NCBI GenBank assembly: GCA_001487125.1
Contig: LN913013.1
Location: 434,001-498,000 of the forward strand
Direction of reading: 5' to 3'
Length of the DNA: 64,000 bases
Source: Gabonibacter massiliensis
GTDB lineage: Bacteria > Bacteroidota > Bacteroidia > Bacteroidales > Marinifilaceae
Below the pieces are notes generated by a model, which was not told where the DNA came from, did no database searches, and saw nothing but the letters and a program-made list of their open reading frames with translations. This document shows, piece by piece, positions 35,957-44,478 of this stretch; the first letter of the stretch is position 1, and each line of letters begins with the position of its first letter. A program made the translations under genes and the position numbers.

Positions 35957-38226
35957 ATATAGATACTAATTTTCAGGTTCTGGCAAAATCAGAACCTGAA
36001 ATTACTTTAAAGCAACATATTGAAGATTGTTTGAATATTTATCGGCAATTGCGGTTTTGTTTTCCTAATTTGCCCGTATCGGACAGAGATCATTTTTGGA
36101 AACAACTGTATAGAGCTGTCGTTATGCACGATCTTGGCAAAGCTCACCCTGAGTTTCAGCGTTTGTTGCGAAAAATAAAGAAACACGAATGGCATCAACA
36201 AAGACACGAGTTGTTTTCTCTGTATTTTTTGTATGCTCTTAAAATAACAGAAGAGGAGAGAAAAGCATTGTCCTACGCTGTTGCGGGACATCATAAACAA
36301 TTGAACGAGTTATTCGATTTTATCAGTAAGAATTACAAGACGGAAAACGAGAATGAACTGTTGGAAGAATACGTAGACGGATTAGTCGAGTTCATGCAGG
36401 AGTGTGCTAAAATCGATTATGCTATCGTCAAAGAACTTGTAGTTACCTATATAGGGACATGGAACGATGAAGTAGAAAATTTTGATATCAGTAACTGTAT
36501 TCGTCGTTTAATGCGAGAGAGCCCCAATATCATAGATTCGGCATTTATGGACAGGTTATTATTGGTCGGGGGAATGAAGCAATGTGATCATATGGCTTCT
36601 GCGGGAATGCAAACTTTAGCACAATTAAAAACAGAAGATTTTGATTTTTTATTTCGTTATCCTTTATATTTCCACCAACAGATGGCCTTCCAAACTATTG
36701 GTAACGTGATCACGAATGCCCCGACCGGATCCGGAAAAACGGAAACAGCTTTGTTGTGGTTACGAAAACAAATGGAAGAAAGAGGACAAGGACGGGTATT
36801 TTATATTTTGCCATTTACGGCTTCGATTAATGCCATGTACGAGCGGTTAGATAAAGAGCTGAGTAAGGATGAAAAAAAGGTTGGAATGTTGCATGGTAAA
36901 TTAGCTCAGTACTTGGAGTATCGGATGTCAGAGGAAGATGATGTATTATCTGGGGAAGAAAGGAAACAGTTATTGGAGGATTTCAAGTCTTTACAAATGC
37001 CTTTAAAAATTGTGACTCCGTTTCAATTATTAAAGCATCTATTTGGATTAAAAAGCTTTGAAAAAGGGATGTTTGAATGGAGTGGCTGTTATTTGATTTT
37101 TGATGAAATCCATGCTTATGATCCACGTATCTTTGCTCAAATTATCGTATTATTGAAATTTATGCTTCGTTATATGAACGCAAGGGTACATATCATGACG
37201 GCTACATTGCCTCAATTCATGTGTAAGGAGTTGGAGCAGGTACTGGGAGATTATACCCATATACAAGCTTCGACAGATTTGTATGAGAAATTTACACGGC
37301 ATCGAATTCACGTACGAAAAGGAAAATTGGAAGATGCGTTGGATGAAATACAGGGAAGATTGGATAAAGACGGGAAGGTATTAGTTGTTTGTAATACTAT
37401 AGCTGAATCTCAAAAAATATATCATGCTTTGGATGCCCAAAAGAAAGTATTATTACATGGATCGTTTAATGCAGAAGATCGTTTTGCAAAAGAGAAAATT
37501 TTAAAAGATCGTGATGTAAAGCTTTTAGTCGGGACGCAGGCTATAGAAGTAAGTTTAGATATCGATTATGATTGTATTTATACAGAACCAGCTCCTTTAG
37601 ATGCCTTGATTCAGAGATTTGGACGGGTTAACCGGAAACGGGAAAAAGATTTATGTGATTGCTGTGTTTTTGAAGAGAGAAATGAGACTGATAAATATAT
37701 TTATCGGGATGAAATCGTAATTTTTAAAACGTTGGAAGTTTTGATGAGAATAGAGCGAAAAGGGGGAGTAATCAAAGAGACTTATTTACAGGATGCTATT
37801 AATTTTGTTTATCCTGATTGGAATAAAGAAGCCAAAGAAGAATACGAACAGACTATGAATTTATTAGAATATGCGGTGTTTCATGAACTGTCTCCTTTAA
37901 AATATTCTTCTGAACGAGAGGAGCAATTTCATGAACAATTTACTGGAGTACAAGTATTACCAGTTGCTTTAAGAAGAGCGTATCAGGAGTATTTGGAGGC
38001 GAATCAATTCGTGAAAGCCGAGGGATTATTAGTGAATCTAAACGAGAGAAGTTTTGTCGGTTTATTAAAAAAGCAACAAGCATACGGTGAAAGATTTGTG
38101 TTTACATCTGGTCTAACGGGAAAAATGTATGATAAATATACCTATTTGATAAATAGGAAATATTCTAAAGAATTAGGATTGTTGAAAAATGAGATAGAGC
38201 AAGACGAAATAGACTGTTTTTTGTAA
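35953..38226 (+). CDS. cas3: CRISPR-associated Cas3 nuclease-helicase
   Basis: The 757-aa protein unwinds and degrades target DNA after Cascade binding. An N-terminal HD nuclease is present (H22, H59-D60 in VVMHDLGKAHPEF, QQRHELFSL, AVAGHHKQL). The SF2 helicase has NAPTGSGKTETALL (about 256), the DExH box LIFDEIHAYDP (about 383), MTATLPQF, LVGTQAIEVSLDID and IQRFGRVNRK. All motifs look intact, so interference is probably functional. It overlaps cas5 by 4 bp; cas4 starts 36 bp later. Confidence 0.95.
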   Translation: MNIDTNFQVLAKSEPEITLKQHIEDCLNIYRQLRFCFPNLPVSDRDHFWKQLYRAVVMHDLGKAHPEFQRLLRKIKKHEWHQQRHELFSLYFLYALKITEEERKALSYAVAGHHKQLNELFDFISKNYKTENENELLEEYVDGLVEFMQECAKIDYAIVKELVVTYIGTWNDEVENFDISNCIRRLMRESPNIIDSAFMDRLLLVGGMKQCDHMASAGMQTLAQLKTEDFDFLFRYPLYFHQQMAFQTIGNVITNAPTGSGKTETALLWLRKQMEERGQGRVFYILPFTASINAMYERLDKELSKDEKKVGMLHGKLAQYLEYRMSEEDDVLSGEERKQLLEDFKSLQMPLKIVTPFQLLKHLFGLKSFEKGMFEWSGCYLIFDEIHAYDPRIFAQIIVLLKFMLRYMNARVHIMTATLPQFMCKELEQVLGDYTHIQASTDLYEKFTRHRIHVRKGKLEDALDEIQGRLDKDGKVLVVCNTIAESQKIYHALDAQKKVLLHGSFNAEDRFAKEKILKDRDVKLLVGTQAIEVSLDIDYDCIYTEPAPLDALIQRFGRVNRKREKDLCDCCVFEERNETDKYIYRDEIVIFKTLEVLMRIERKGGVIKETYLQDAINFVYPDWNKEAKEEYEQTMNLLEYAVFHELSPLKYSSEREEQFHEQFTGVQVLPVALRRAYQEYLEANQFVKAEGLLVNLNERSFVGLLKKQQAYGERFVFTSGLTGKMYDKYTYLINRKYSKELGLLKNEIEQDEIDCFL

Positions 38227-38262
38227 GAGAAAAACGATCAATTAGTGTAAAAACGAATATTT

Positions 38263-38775
38263 ATGTATATAACAGCTACTCACGTCAACTATTATTATAT
38301 TTGCTTGAGAAAACTTTGGCTTTTTGCAAATGGGATAAATATGGAACATACTTCGGATATCGTTACTGAAGGTAAATTAGTACATGAAACCTCCTATTCA
38401 AATAGAGCTGCTCGTTACGAAGAGGTTCGCATTGGAGGTTCGGTTATTGATTTTTATGATCCTCGTGATAGAGTTATTCATGAAATAAAAAAATCTTCGG
38501 CAAAAGAAGAAGCCCATATCTGGCAGGTAAAGTATTACATCAATCTTTTTGAGAAAGAAGGGATCGAAGGGGTTATTGGCCTGTTGGAATATCCATTGCT
38601 GCGGGAAACGTTGAGGGTTGAATTGGAAGAGGGCGACCGGGAAAGATTGCGGGAAATAGAAGTGGAGATTCTTAAAATAATAGAATCGGAAAATTGTCCG
38701 GAAAGAATACCTAAATGTAAATGTGGCTCATGTTCATATTATGAGTTTTGTTATGCCGGAGAAGAAGAAATATAA
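38263..38775 (+). CDS. cas4: CRISPR-associated Cas4 exonuclease
   Basis: A 170-aa RecB-like, iron-sulfur nuclease that trims prespacers and selects their PAM before integration by Cas1-Cas2. It carries the cluster cysteines C14 and C152, C154, C157 and C163 (CKCGSCSYYEFC; four would suffice). The nuclease motifs are GKLVHETSY, VIDFYDPRDRVIHEIKKSS (D...E-x-K) and QVKYYINLF. The gene is between cas3 and cas1, as in most I-B loci. Confidence 0.92.
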   Translation: MYITATHVNYYYICLRKLWLFANGINMEHTSDIVTEGKLVHETSYSNRAARYEEVRIGGSVIDFYDPRDRVIHEIKKSSAKEEAHIWQVKYYINLFEKEGIEGVIGLLEYPLLRETLRVELEEGDRERLREIEVEILKIIESENCPERIPKCKCGSCSYYEFCYAGEEEI

Positions 38776-38811
38776 GATAAGCTGTTAGGTTATAATGGAA
38801 AAAGAAGATAT

Positions 38812-39816
38812 ATGAAAAGAACATATTATTTGTTTAATCCGGGACGCTTGATTCGAAAGGACAATACGTTAAAATTTACGCCTGTAGATGAGGAGGGGAG
38901 AGAAGGGCAACCTCGTTATATCCCTGTCGAAACAGTCGATAATTTATTTGTATTCGGCAGTTTAGATGCGAATAGTGCCATGTATAATTTTTTGGGTAAG
39001 AATCAAATAGCGGTTCATTTTTTTGATTATTATGAACACTATACTGGTTCTTTTATGCCTAAAGATTATTTGTTATCCGGTAGGATGCAAATTGCACAGA
39101 TGAAACATTATATTCGTAAAGATAAACGAATGGCCATTGCCCGGCGATTTATTCAGGGAGCGGCTTTTAATATGTTGAAAAATCTGAAATATTATAACAA
39201 TCGAGCCAAAGATACTTTGTCACAAATAAACAGGATCGAAAATTATATTCCTTTAATTGAAACTGCAATAGAAATACCTGAATTAATGGGAATCGAAGGT
39301 AATATCCGACAAACTTATTATGAGGCTTTCGATATTATTATCGATGGCTTCGTTATGGGTAACAGGAGTAAGATGCCTCCTTCGAATGAAGTGAACGCTA
39401 TGATTTCTTTTGCTAATAGTATGTGTTATTCTGTTTGCCTGGATGCTATTTATCATACGCAGTTGAATCCAACAATTAGTTTTTTGCATGAGCCGGGAGA
39501 AAGGCGTTATTCGTTAGCATTGGATTTGGCAGAGATTTTTAAACCTATATTGGCCGATCGGTTGATTTTTTCGATGTTTAATCGTAAACAAATTCAGAAA
39601 TCTGATTTTGATCAGAAATTAAATGGTTGTCTTTTAAAGCCTTCCTCTATGAAAAAAGTTTCTCAAGAATGGGAAAACAAAGTAAAAGAGACGATTAAAC
39701 ATAAAATGTTGGGTCGACATGTAAGCTATAAACACCTGATCAAGTTAGAGTGTTATAAATTGACAAAGCATTTATTGAATATAGAAGAGTATAAACCTTT
39801 AAAAATGTGGTGGTAA
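38812..39816 (+). CDS. cas1: CRISPR-associated Cas1 integrase (type I-B)
   Basis: The 334-aa integrase inserts new spacers at the leader end of the arrays. It starts RTYYLFNPGRLIRKDNTLKF and has the metal ligands in LMGIEGNIRQTYYEAFD (Glu about 161), TISFLHEPGERRYSLALDLA (His about 226) and EIFKPILADRLIF. All catalytic residues appear present. The cas2 start codon follows its stop codon with no gap. Confidence 0.96.
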   Translation: MKRTYYLFNPGRLIRKDNTLKFTPVDEEGREGQPRYIPVETVDNLFVFGSLDANSAMYNFLGKNQIAVHFFDYYEHYTGSFMPKDYLLSGRMQIAQMKHYIRKDKRMAIARRFIQGAAFNMLKNLKYYNNRAKDTLSQINRIENYIPLIETAIEIPELMGIEGNIRQTYYEAFDIIIDGFVMGNRSKMPPSNEVNAMISFANSMCYSVCLDAIYHTQLNPTISFLHEPGERRYSLALDLAEIFKPILADRLIFSMFNRKQIQKSDFDQKLNGCLLKPSSMKKVSQEWENKVKETIKHKMLGRHVSYKHLIKLECYKLTKHLLNIEEYKPLKMWW

Positions 39817-40077
39817 ATGTATGTGATATTGGTTTACGACGTGGATCAAAAGCGAACCTCTAAGATGTTGAAATTATGTCGTCGCTATCTTTCTTGGATT
39901 CAGAATAGTGTCTTTGAAGGAGAAATATCCGAAGTGCAGTTGAAACAATTAAATGCAGAAGCTAAAAATCTTATGGAGGATAAAGATAGTTTGATTATCT
40001 TCAAAAGTCGGGATGAAAAATGGCTACAAAAGGAGATCATCGGGGATGAAAAAGCCAGCATTTCTAATTTTTTATGA
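39817..40077 (+). CDS. cas2: CRISPR-associated Cas2
   Basis: The 86-aa ferredoxin-fold protein (YVILVYDVDQKRTSKMLKLC, RRYLSWIQNSVFEGEIS) bridges two Cas1 dimers in the spacer-integration complex. The conserved Asp in VYDVDQKR and the C-terminal strand DEKWLQKEIIG are present. The last 44 codons are found again, diverged, at 44125-44259. The 219-bp leader of array 1 begins directly after the stop codon. Confidence 0.95.
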   Translation: MYVILVYDVDQKRTSKMLKLCRRYLSWIQNSVFEGEISEVQLKQLNAEAKNLMEDKDSLIIFKSRDEKWLQKEIIGDEKASISNFL

Positions 40078-40296
40078 AGTCGACCTCTTGTTTTAACGAT
40101 TAAAAAGAGGGTTCCGTAAATGCATATTAACATAAAACGCTCTTTGAAATATTGATAATAAACGAATTAGATAAAGTAGTCGACCTCCCGGTAAAATCTA
40201 CGAATTGGAGGTCGACTGAAAAATATCTCAAAGAATGGTCTATCGACAAAGTATAACTATTTGATTCTTTGTCGATTTTGTTTAAATTTATAACGA
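40078..40296 (+). promoter_or_regulatory. Leader of CRISPR array 1
   Basis: The 219-bp leader lies between cas2 and the first repeat. It carries an 11-bp inverted repeat AGTCGACCTCC/GGAGGTCGACT (40178-40217) and a 10-bp inverted repeat ATCGACAAAG/CTTTGTCGAT (40242-40276), ending 20 bp before the first repeat. AGTCGACCTC occurs also at the very start (40078). Both repeats are shared with the second leader at 44260-44478, which points to a role in integration or transcription. Confidence 0.8.
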
Positions 40297-42505
40297 CTAT
40301 TAATTGAACTAAAGTAGAATTTAAATGGCAATAGCACAAAGATGCGAAAACATGGAAGAGGTCTATTAATTGAACTAAAGTAGAATTTAAATTATGTCTT
40401 TGATGCTTCTATTTGTTCTAGTAAGAATGCTATTAATTGAACTAAAGTAGAATTTAAATAAGAGCTTTTTATTGTTACTCAGGATCGTTTACTTGCCTAT
40501 TAATTGAACTAAAGTAGAATTTAAATTAGTCGGATTTGTACGAATCCGACTATAGTTCAGGCTATTAATTGAACTAAAGTAGAATTTAAATTAATCACAA
40601 GAAAAAGAATAATCAATTACCTCACGACTATTAATTGAACTAAAGTAGAATTTAAATGGGTAAGCGTGACAAGCTTCGTTCTTTCATAGCAAGCTATTAA
40701 TTGAACTAAAGTAGAATTTAAATGGTATAATCAATCTTCTATCCCTCCGGGAAGTTCTACTATTAATTGAACTAAAGTAGAATTTAAATCGGTAAACATA
40801 CCATCCCGAGAAGGAATAGGATCAGGCTATTAATTGAACTAAAGTAGAATTTAAATTACTCAGATACAATACATGTAAATACTTTCTCATCACTATTAAT
40901 TGAACTAAAGTAGAATTTAAATGGGTAAGCGTGACAAGCTTCGTTCTTTCATAGCAAGCTATTAATTGAACTAAAGTAGAATTTAAATAGATAGGACGAG
41001 ACTCTGTAATAGAAGTAGCCTGAACACTATTAATTGAACTAAAGTAGAATTTAAATGAATACCATTGAACAGGAAAAGTAGCGGGAGTAAAACTATTAAT
41101 TGAACTAAAGTAGAATTTAAATGAAGGAATATAATCCATAAGAGGAACAGCATGATACTATTAATTGAACTAAAGTAGAATTTAAATGAAAGGAATCGAA
41201 AAGACAATCGGCGAGCGATTGATCTATTAATTGAACTAAAGTAGAATTTAAATTAACTACTTCTTTTTAAGCCAACGAGATGAAAATAACTATTAATTGA
41301 ACTAAAGTAGAATTTAAATTATATCTAAAATTATAATTGTAAATTAATAAATTACTATTAATTGAACTAAAGTAGAATTTAAATAAATATGTAGAGAAAT
41401 TAGAAGAAGATAACAAAAGGCTATTAATTGAACTAAAGTAGAATTTAAATGTAGTGAATACCTCGTAATAGGAGTGTGGTGGCATACTATTAATTGAACT
41501 AAAGTAGAATTTAAATGGATCAGCTATAATTAAATCATCGCCGGTTATACCTACTATTAATTGAACTAAAGTAGAATTTAAATGGAGCAGCATGAGTAGC
41601 AAAAAATGCAAGCAAACGACTATTAATTGAACTAAAGTAGAATTTAAATGAGGCGATTGAAATTATTAACAAGTATAAGGGCAACTATTAATTGAACTAA
41701 AGTAGAATTTAAATTGTGGTAAGTGTCCTTCTTGTCTTGTTCGTAAGGCTGCTATTAATTGAACTAAAGTAGAATTTAAATTATACATATCCTTTTTTTC
41801 TTTAACTCGGACAGGCTCTATTAATTGAACTAAAGTAGAATTTAAATGAGAAGGAATAGGATCAGGAGACTGCAAAACAAAAGCTATTAATTGAACTAAA
41901 GTAGAATTTAAATTTTGATTTATTTCGTATATTTGTATTGTTGATAATAACTATTAATTGAACTAAAGTAGAATTTAAATTTGGTTGATCTTTCATATCA
42001 CTCTCCATCTTTAACACTATTAATTGAACTAAAGTAGAATTTAAATAGTTTTTGCTTGGTTATGTTCCTCGCTATATTGCTTCTATTAATTGAACTAAAG
42101 TAGAATTTAAATGAGTCTGCATTCATTGATCCTCTCCGTTTTCGCTTTTCTATTAATTGAACTAAAGTAGAATTTAAATTAATTATTCCCATCAGCGCCG
42201 ATATGCCAAATTTTACTATTAATTGAACTAAAGTAGAATTTAAATTCGTTCAAATTGTTGAATCTGTATCTGATCGTAAGGCTATTAATTGAACTAAAGT
42301 AGAATTTAAATAGGTGTAATCTATTTGGGCAGCAAGATATTCTTCACTATTAATTGAACTAAAGTAGAATTTAAATAATTTTCGCATTACCGGAAGAATC
42401 AGGAGAAACAGCTATTAATTGAACTAAAGTAGAATTTAAATAAAGTCTTTAATTATCTCTACCTCTTTACGTTCGCTATTAATTGAACTAAAGTAGAATT
42501 GAGAT
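40297..42505 (+). CRISPR. CRISPR array 1: 34 repeats of 30 bp, 33 spacers
   Basis: The 30-bp repeat starts CTATTAATTGAACTAAAG and ends GAATTTAAAT; spacers are 34-38 nt. The array is transcribed with the cas genes, so the last 8 bases (ATTTAAAT) become the crRNA 5' handle. Repeat 34 (42476-42505) ends GAATTGAGAT and marks the old, leader-distal end. Spacers 6 (40658-40693) and 10 (40923-40958) are identical. Spacer 8 (40790-40826) and spacer 24 (41848-41883) overlap by 19 nt. Spacer 23 (41782-41817) is identical to spacer 3 of array 2. Spacer 4 (40527-40561) contains an inverted repeat AGTCGGATT/AATCCGACT. Confidence 0.98.
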
Positions 42506-42513
42506 TTTTTATT

Positions 42514-42614
42514 TTATACCCTTTGGGGTGTAAAGAAGTTTTAGATTAATAGTTTTATACCCCATGAGGTATAATATGAATATAATTGCTATATTTGTAC
42601 CTAAACGGGTATAA
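42514..42614 (+). promoter_or_regulatory. Promoter of hipBST with three spaced operators
   Basis: Three 20-bp imperfect palindromes of the form TTATACC-N6-GGTATAA occur at 42514-42533 (right arm GGTGTAA), 42555-42574 (perfect arms) and 42595-42614 (left arm TTGTACC). They are spaced 41 and 40 bp start to start, about four helical turns. The third overlaps the -7 box TATATTTG (42590-42597) and ends just before the hipB ATG. This fits autorepression by HipB, whose E. coli relative binds similar paired half-sites. Confidence 0.75.
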
Positions 42615-42615
42615 T

Positions 42616-42831
42616 ATGAAAAACCAAACTATAGCGGGATATGTAAAGCAAATGCGTAAAGAGACAGGGCTTACGCAAGTGGATTTATCTGAGAAAGCAG
42701 GTGTCGGTCTGCGCTTTGTTCGTGAGTTGGAACAAGGAAAAGAAACACTTCGATTAGATAAAGTAAATCAGGTTCTTATTTTGTTCGGAAGTGAAGTAGG
42801 TGTTGTACCGGCCAAAAGAGATAAGTTATGA
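42616..42831 (+). CDS. hipB: HipB-like XRE antitoxin/repressor
   Basis: The 71-aa protein is a single helix-turn-helix domain: YVKQMRKETGLTQVDLSEKA, then GLRFVRELEQGKETLRLDKV. The ATG at 42616 is used; an upstream TTG would add ten residues across the operator and promoter. It is the first gene of the hipB-hipS-hipT operon and overlaps hipS by 4 bp (ATGA). HipB proteins repress their own promoter and hold the HipA/HipT kinase inactive together with the partner. Confidence 0.88.
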   Translation: MKNQTIAGYVKQMRKETGLTQVDLSEKAGVGLRFVRELEQGKETLRLDKVNQVLILFGSEVGVVPAKRDKL

Positions 42832-43157
42832 AAAAAGCTGAGATCTATGTTGGCAATCAATTAGCCGGGATTTTGATTGAAGATGAGAATGGGTTCACAT
42901 TCACTTATATGGATGAATATGTCTCGGAACATGATTCACAACCTGTTAGTTTAACTCTTCCTATTGTCTCGACACCTTATAGGAGTTCTGTACTATTTCC
43001 ATTTTTTGACGGATTAATTCCTGAAGGTTGGTTATTAGCTATCGCAGAAGAGAGTTGGAAAATTAATAGCCGTGACCGCATGGCACTTCTTTTGGCTTGC
43101 TGTAAGGATTGTATCGGAAATGTGAGTGTTGTCGCTAAAAGAGAGGAGGGTAATTAA
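42828..43157 (+). CDS. hipS: HipS-like protein (HipA N-terminal domain)
   Basis: The 109-aa protein corresponds to the N-terminal subdomain of HipA as a separate gene: KAEIYVGNQLAGILIEDENG, FTYMDEYV, PVSLTLPI, then FFDGLIPEGWLLAIA. In the tripartite HipBST systems the small HipS protein, not HipB, neutralises the kinase HipT. The gene overlaps both neighbours (4 bp with hipB, 1 bp with hipT), so the three products should be made in fixed proportion. Confidence 0.85.
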   Translation: MKKAEIYVGNQLAGILIEDENGFTFTYMDEYVSEHDSQPVSLTLPIVSTPYRSSVLFPFFDGLIPEGWLLAIAEESWKINSRDRMALLLACCKDCIGNVSVVAKREEGN

Positions 43158-44098
43158 TGAAGAGATGTTTATACTGTTATCGGGAGTTGGATAACCAAAT
43201 GATGGATTATCATTCTCAATGTTCTAAAAAAATATATGGTTCGAAAGAACCTCCTATTCTTCCTTATAACAAGAAAGATTTAGTGAAACTTGCTAAAAAG
43301 GTCGTGAGGAGTCAAACTACACTTACGGGAGTACAGCCTAAACTCTCTTTAAATATTGAAAAAGCAGAGGGAGTTTCTAAAAGGTTTACTATCGTCGGCT
43401 TATGGGGATGCTATATCTTGAAGCCTCAGAGTCGATATTATAAACAATTGCCAGAGTTAGAGGATTTAACAATGCATTTAGCAGAAATTGCTAAAATTAG
43501 AGTCGTTCCTCATTCTTTGATCCGTTTTAAAGATGGGGAATTATGTTATATTACAAAACGTATTGACCGGAATGCAAGAGGGCAGAAGTATGCGATGGAA
43601 GATATGTGTCAGCTAACGGAAAAGCTTACTGAATATAAATATAAGGGTTCGTATGAGCAGATAGCTAAATGTATTCTCAAGTATTCCGCTACGCCTAAAT
43701 TAGATGTGATTAACTTTTGGGAGGAAGTGCTTTTTGCGTGGATAACGGGAAATTCAGATATGCATTTGAAAAACTTTTCTTTATATAGCATAAAACCTTA
43801 TAATTACGTGCTGACACCAGCTTATGATCTATTGCCTACTAAGTTGGTGTTTCCTTTGGATTCCGAAGAATTAGCGTTAACTCTCAATGGAAAAAAGAGA
43901 AAAATAGGTAAATCTGATTTTGTAATGGCTATGAAATTAACAGGATTGGAAAATAAAATCATTGGGAATATTTTTAAGAAGTTTGAAAAGGTTCTATCCA
44001 AATGGCTCGAATTTATTGATATTTCTTTTTTAGAGGAAAAAACGAAAGAAGAATTTAAAGAGCTCATTAAAAATAATTTTGAGTTAATGAAGGAATAA
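43157..44098 (+). CDS. hipT: HipT-like serine/threonine kinase toxin
   Basis: The 313-aa protein is the kinase part of a split HipA. A small zinc-finger-like start (C4, C7, H19, C22) is followed by the P-loop-like TTLTGVQPKLSL (Ser/Thr near 54-64, candidate autophosphorylation sites), the ATP lysine in YILKPQ (K89), the catalytic Asp in GNSDMHLKNFSL (D201) and the metal-binding Asp in TPAYDLLPT (D224). All catalytic positions look intact. HipA/HipT kinases phosphorylate aminoacyl-tRNA synthetases and stop growth; the target here is unknown. A cas2 fragment begins 26 bp after its stop codon. Confidence 0.88.
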   Translation: MKRCLYCYRELDNQMMDYHSQCSKKIYGSKEPPILPYNKKDLVKLAKKVVRSQTTLTGVQPKLSLNIEKAEGVSKRFTIVGLWGCYILKPQSRYYKQLPELEDLTMHLAEIAKIRVVPHSLIRFKDGELCYITKRIDRNARGQKYAMEDMCQLTEKLTEYKYKGSYEQIAKCILKYSATPKLDVINFWEEVLFAWITGNSDMHLKNFSLYSIKPYNYVLTPAYDLLPTKLVFPLDSEELALTLNGKKRKIGKSDFVMAMKLTGLENKIIGNIFKKFEKVLSKWLEFIDISFLEEKTKEEFKELIKNNFELMKE

Positions 44099-44124
44099 AT
44101 ATATAGATAATTGGATAGAGGTGT

Positions 44125-44259
44125 GAACAATTAAATATAGAGGCTAAAAATCTTATGGATGATAAAGATAGTTTAATCGTCTTTAAAAGCCGGGATGAAA
44201 AATGGCTACAGAAAGAGATCATCGGGGATGAAAGAGCCAGCATTTCTAATTTTTTATGA
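44125..44259 (+). pseudogene. 3' remnant of a second cas2
   Basis: The last 44 codons and stop of a cas2 gene without its beginning. Read in frame it gives EQLNIEAKNLMDDKDSLIVF and ends ERASISNFL. It differs from the intact cas2 at five of 44 residues (K/E, A/I, E/D, I/V, K/R); several more base changes are synonymous. This is more divergence than expected for a fresh copy. It sits right before a second 219-bp leader, as in the intact locus. Confidence 0.9.
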
Positions 44260-44478
44260 TGTCGACCTTTTGATATAATGGTGAAAAAGATACACTCGAG
44301 AATAAAGAACGAAGCCTAAAGTTCTTTGACATATTGATAATAAGTAGATTAGGTGAAGTCGTCGACCTCCCGGTAAAATCAACGAATTGGAGGTCGACTG
44401 AAAAATACCTCAGAAAATAAGATACTGACAAAGTATAACTATTTGATTCTTTGTCTGTTTTAATTAATTTTATAACGG
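44260..44478 (+). promoter_or_regulatory. Leader of CRISPR array 2
   Basis: It has exactly the length of the first leader (219 bp). It keeps both inverted repeats: GTCGACCTCC/GGAGGTCGAC (44361-44398) and GACAAAG/CTTTGTC (44427-44455), and the stretch AAAGTATAACTATTTGATTC is unchanged. The part before the first inverted repeat has diverged more, so the conserved half nearest the array is probably what the adaptation machinery reads. Confidence 0.8.

Noticed and set aside
40078-40110. Terminator between cas2 and array 1 (CCTCTT/AAGAGG)
   Set aside because: Only a 6-bp stem with a long loop and no T-run; more likely part of the leader.
42586-42615. Upstream TTG start for hipB
   Set aside because: It would place codons across the third operator and the -7 box; the ATG at 42616 fits better.
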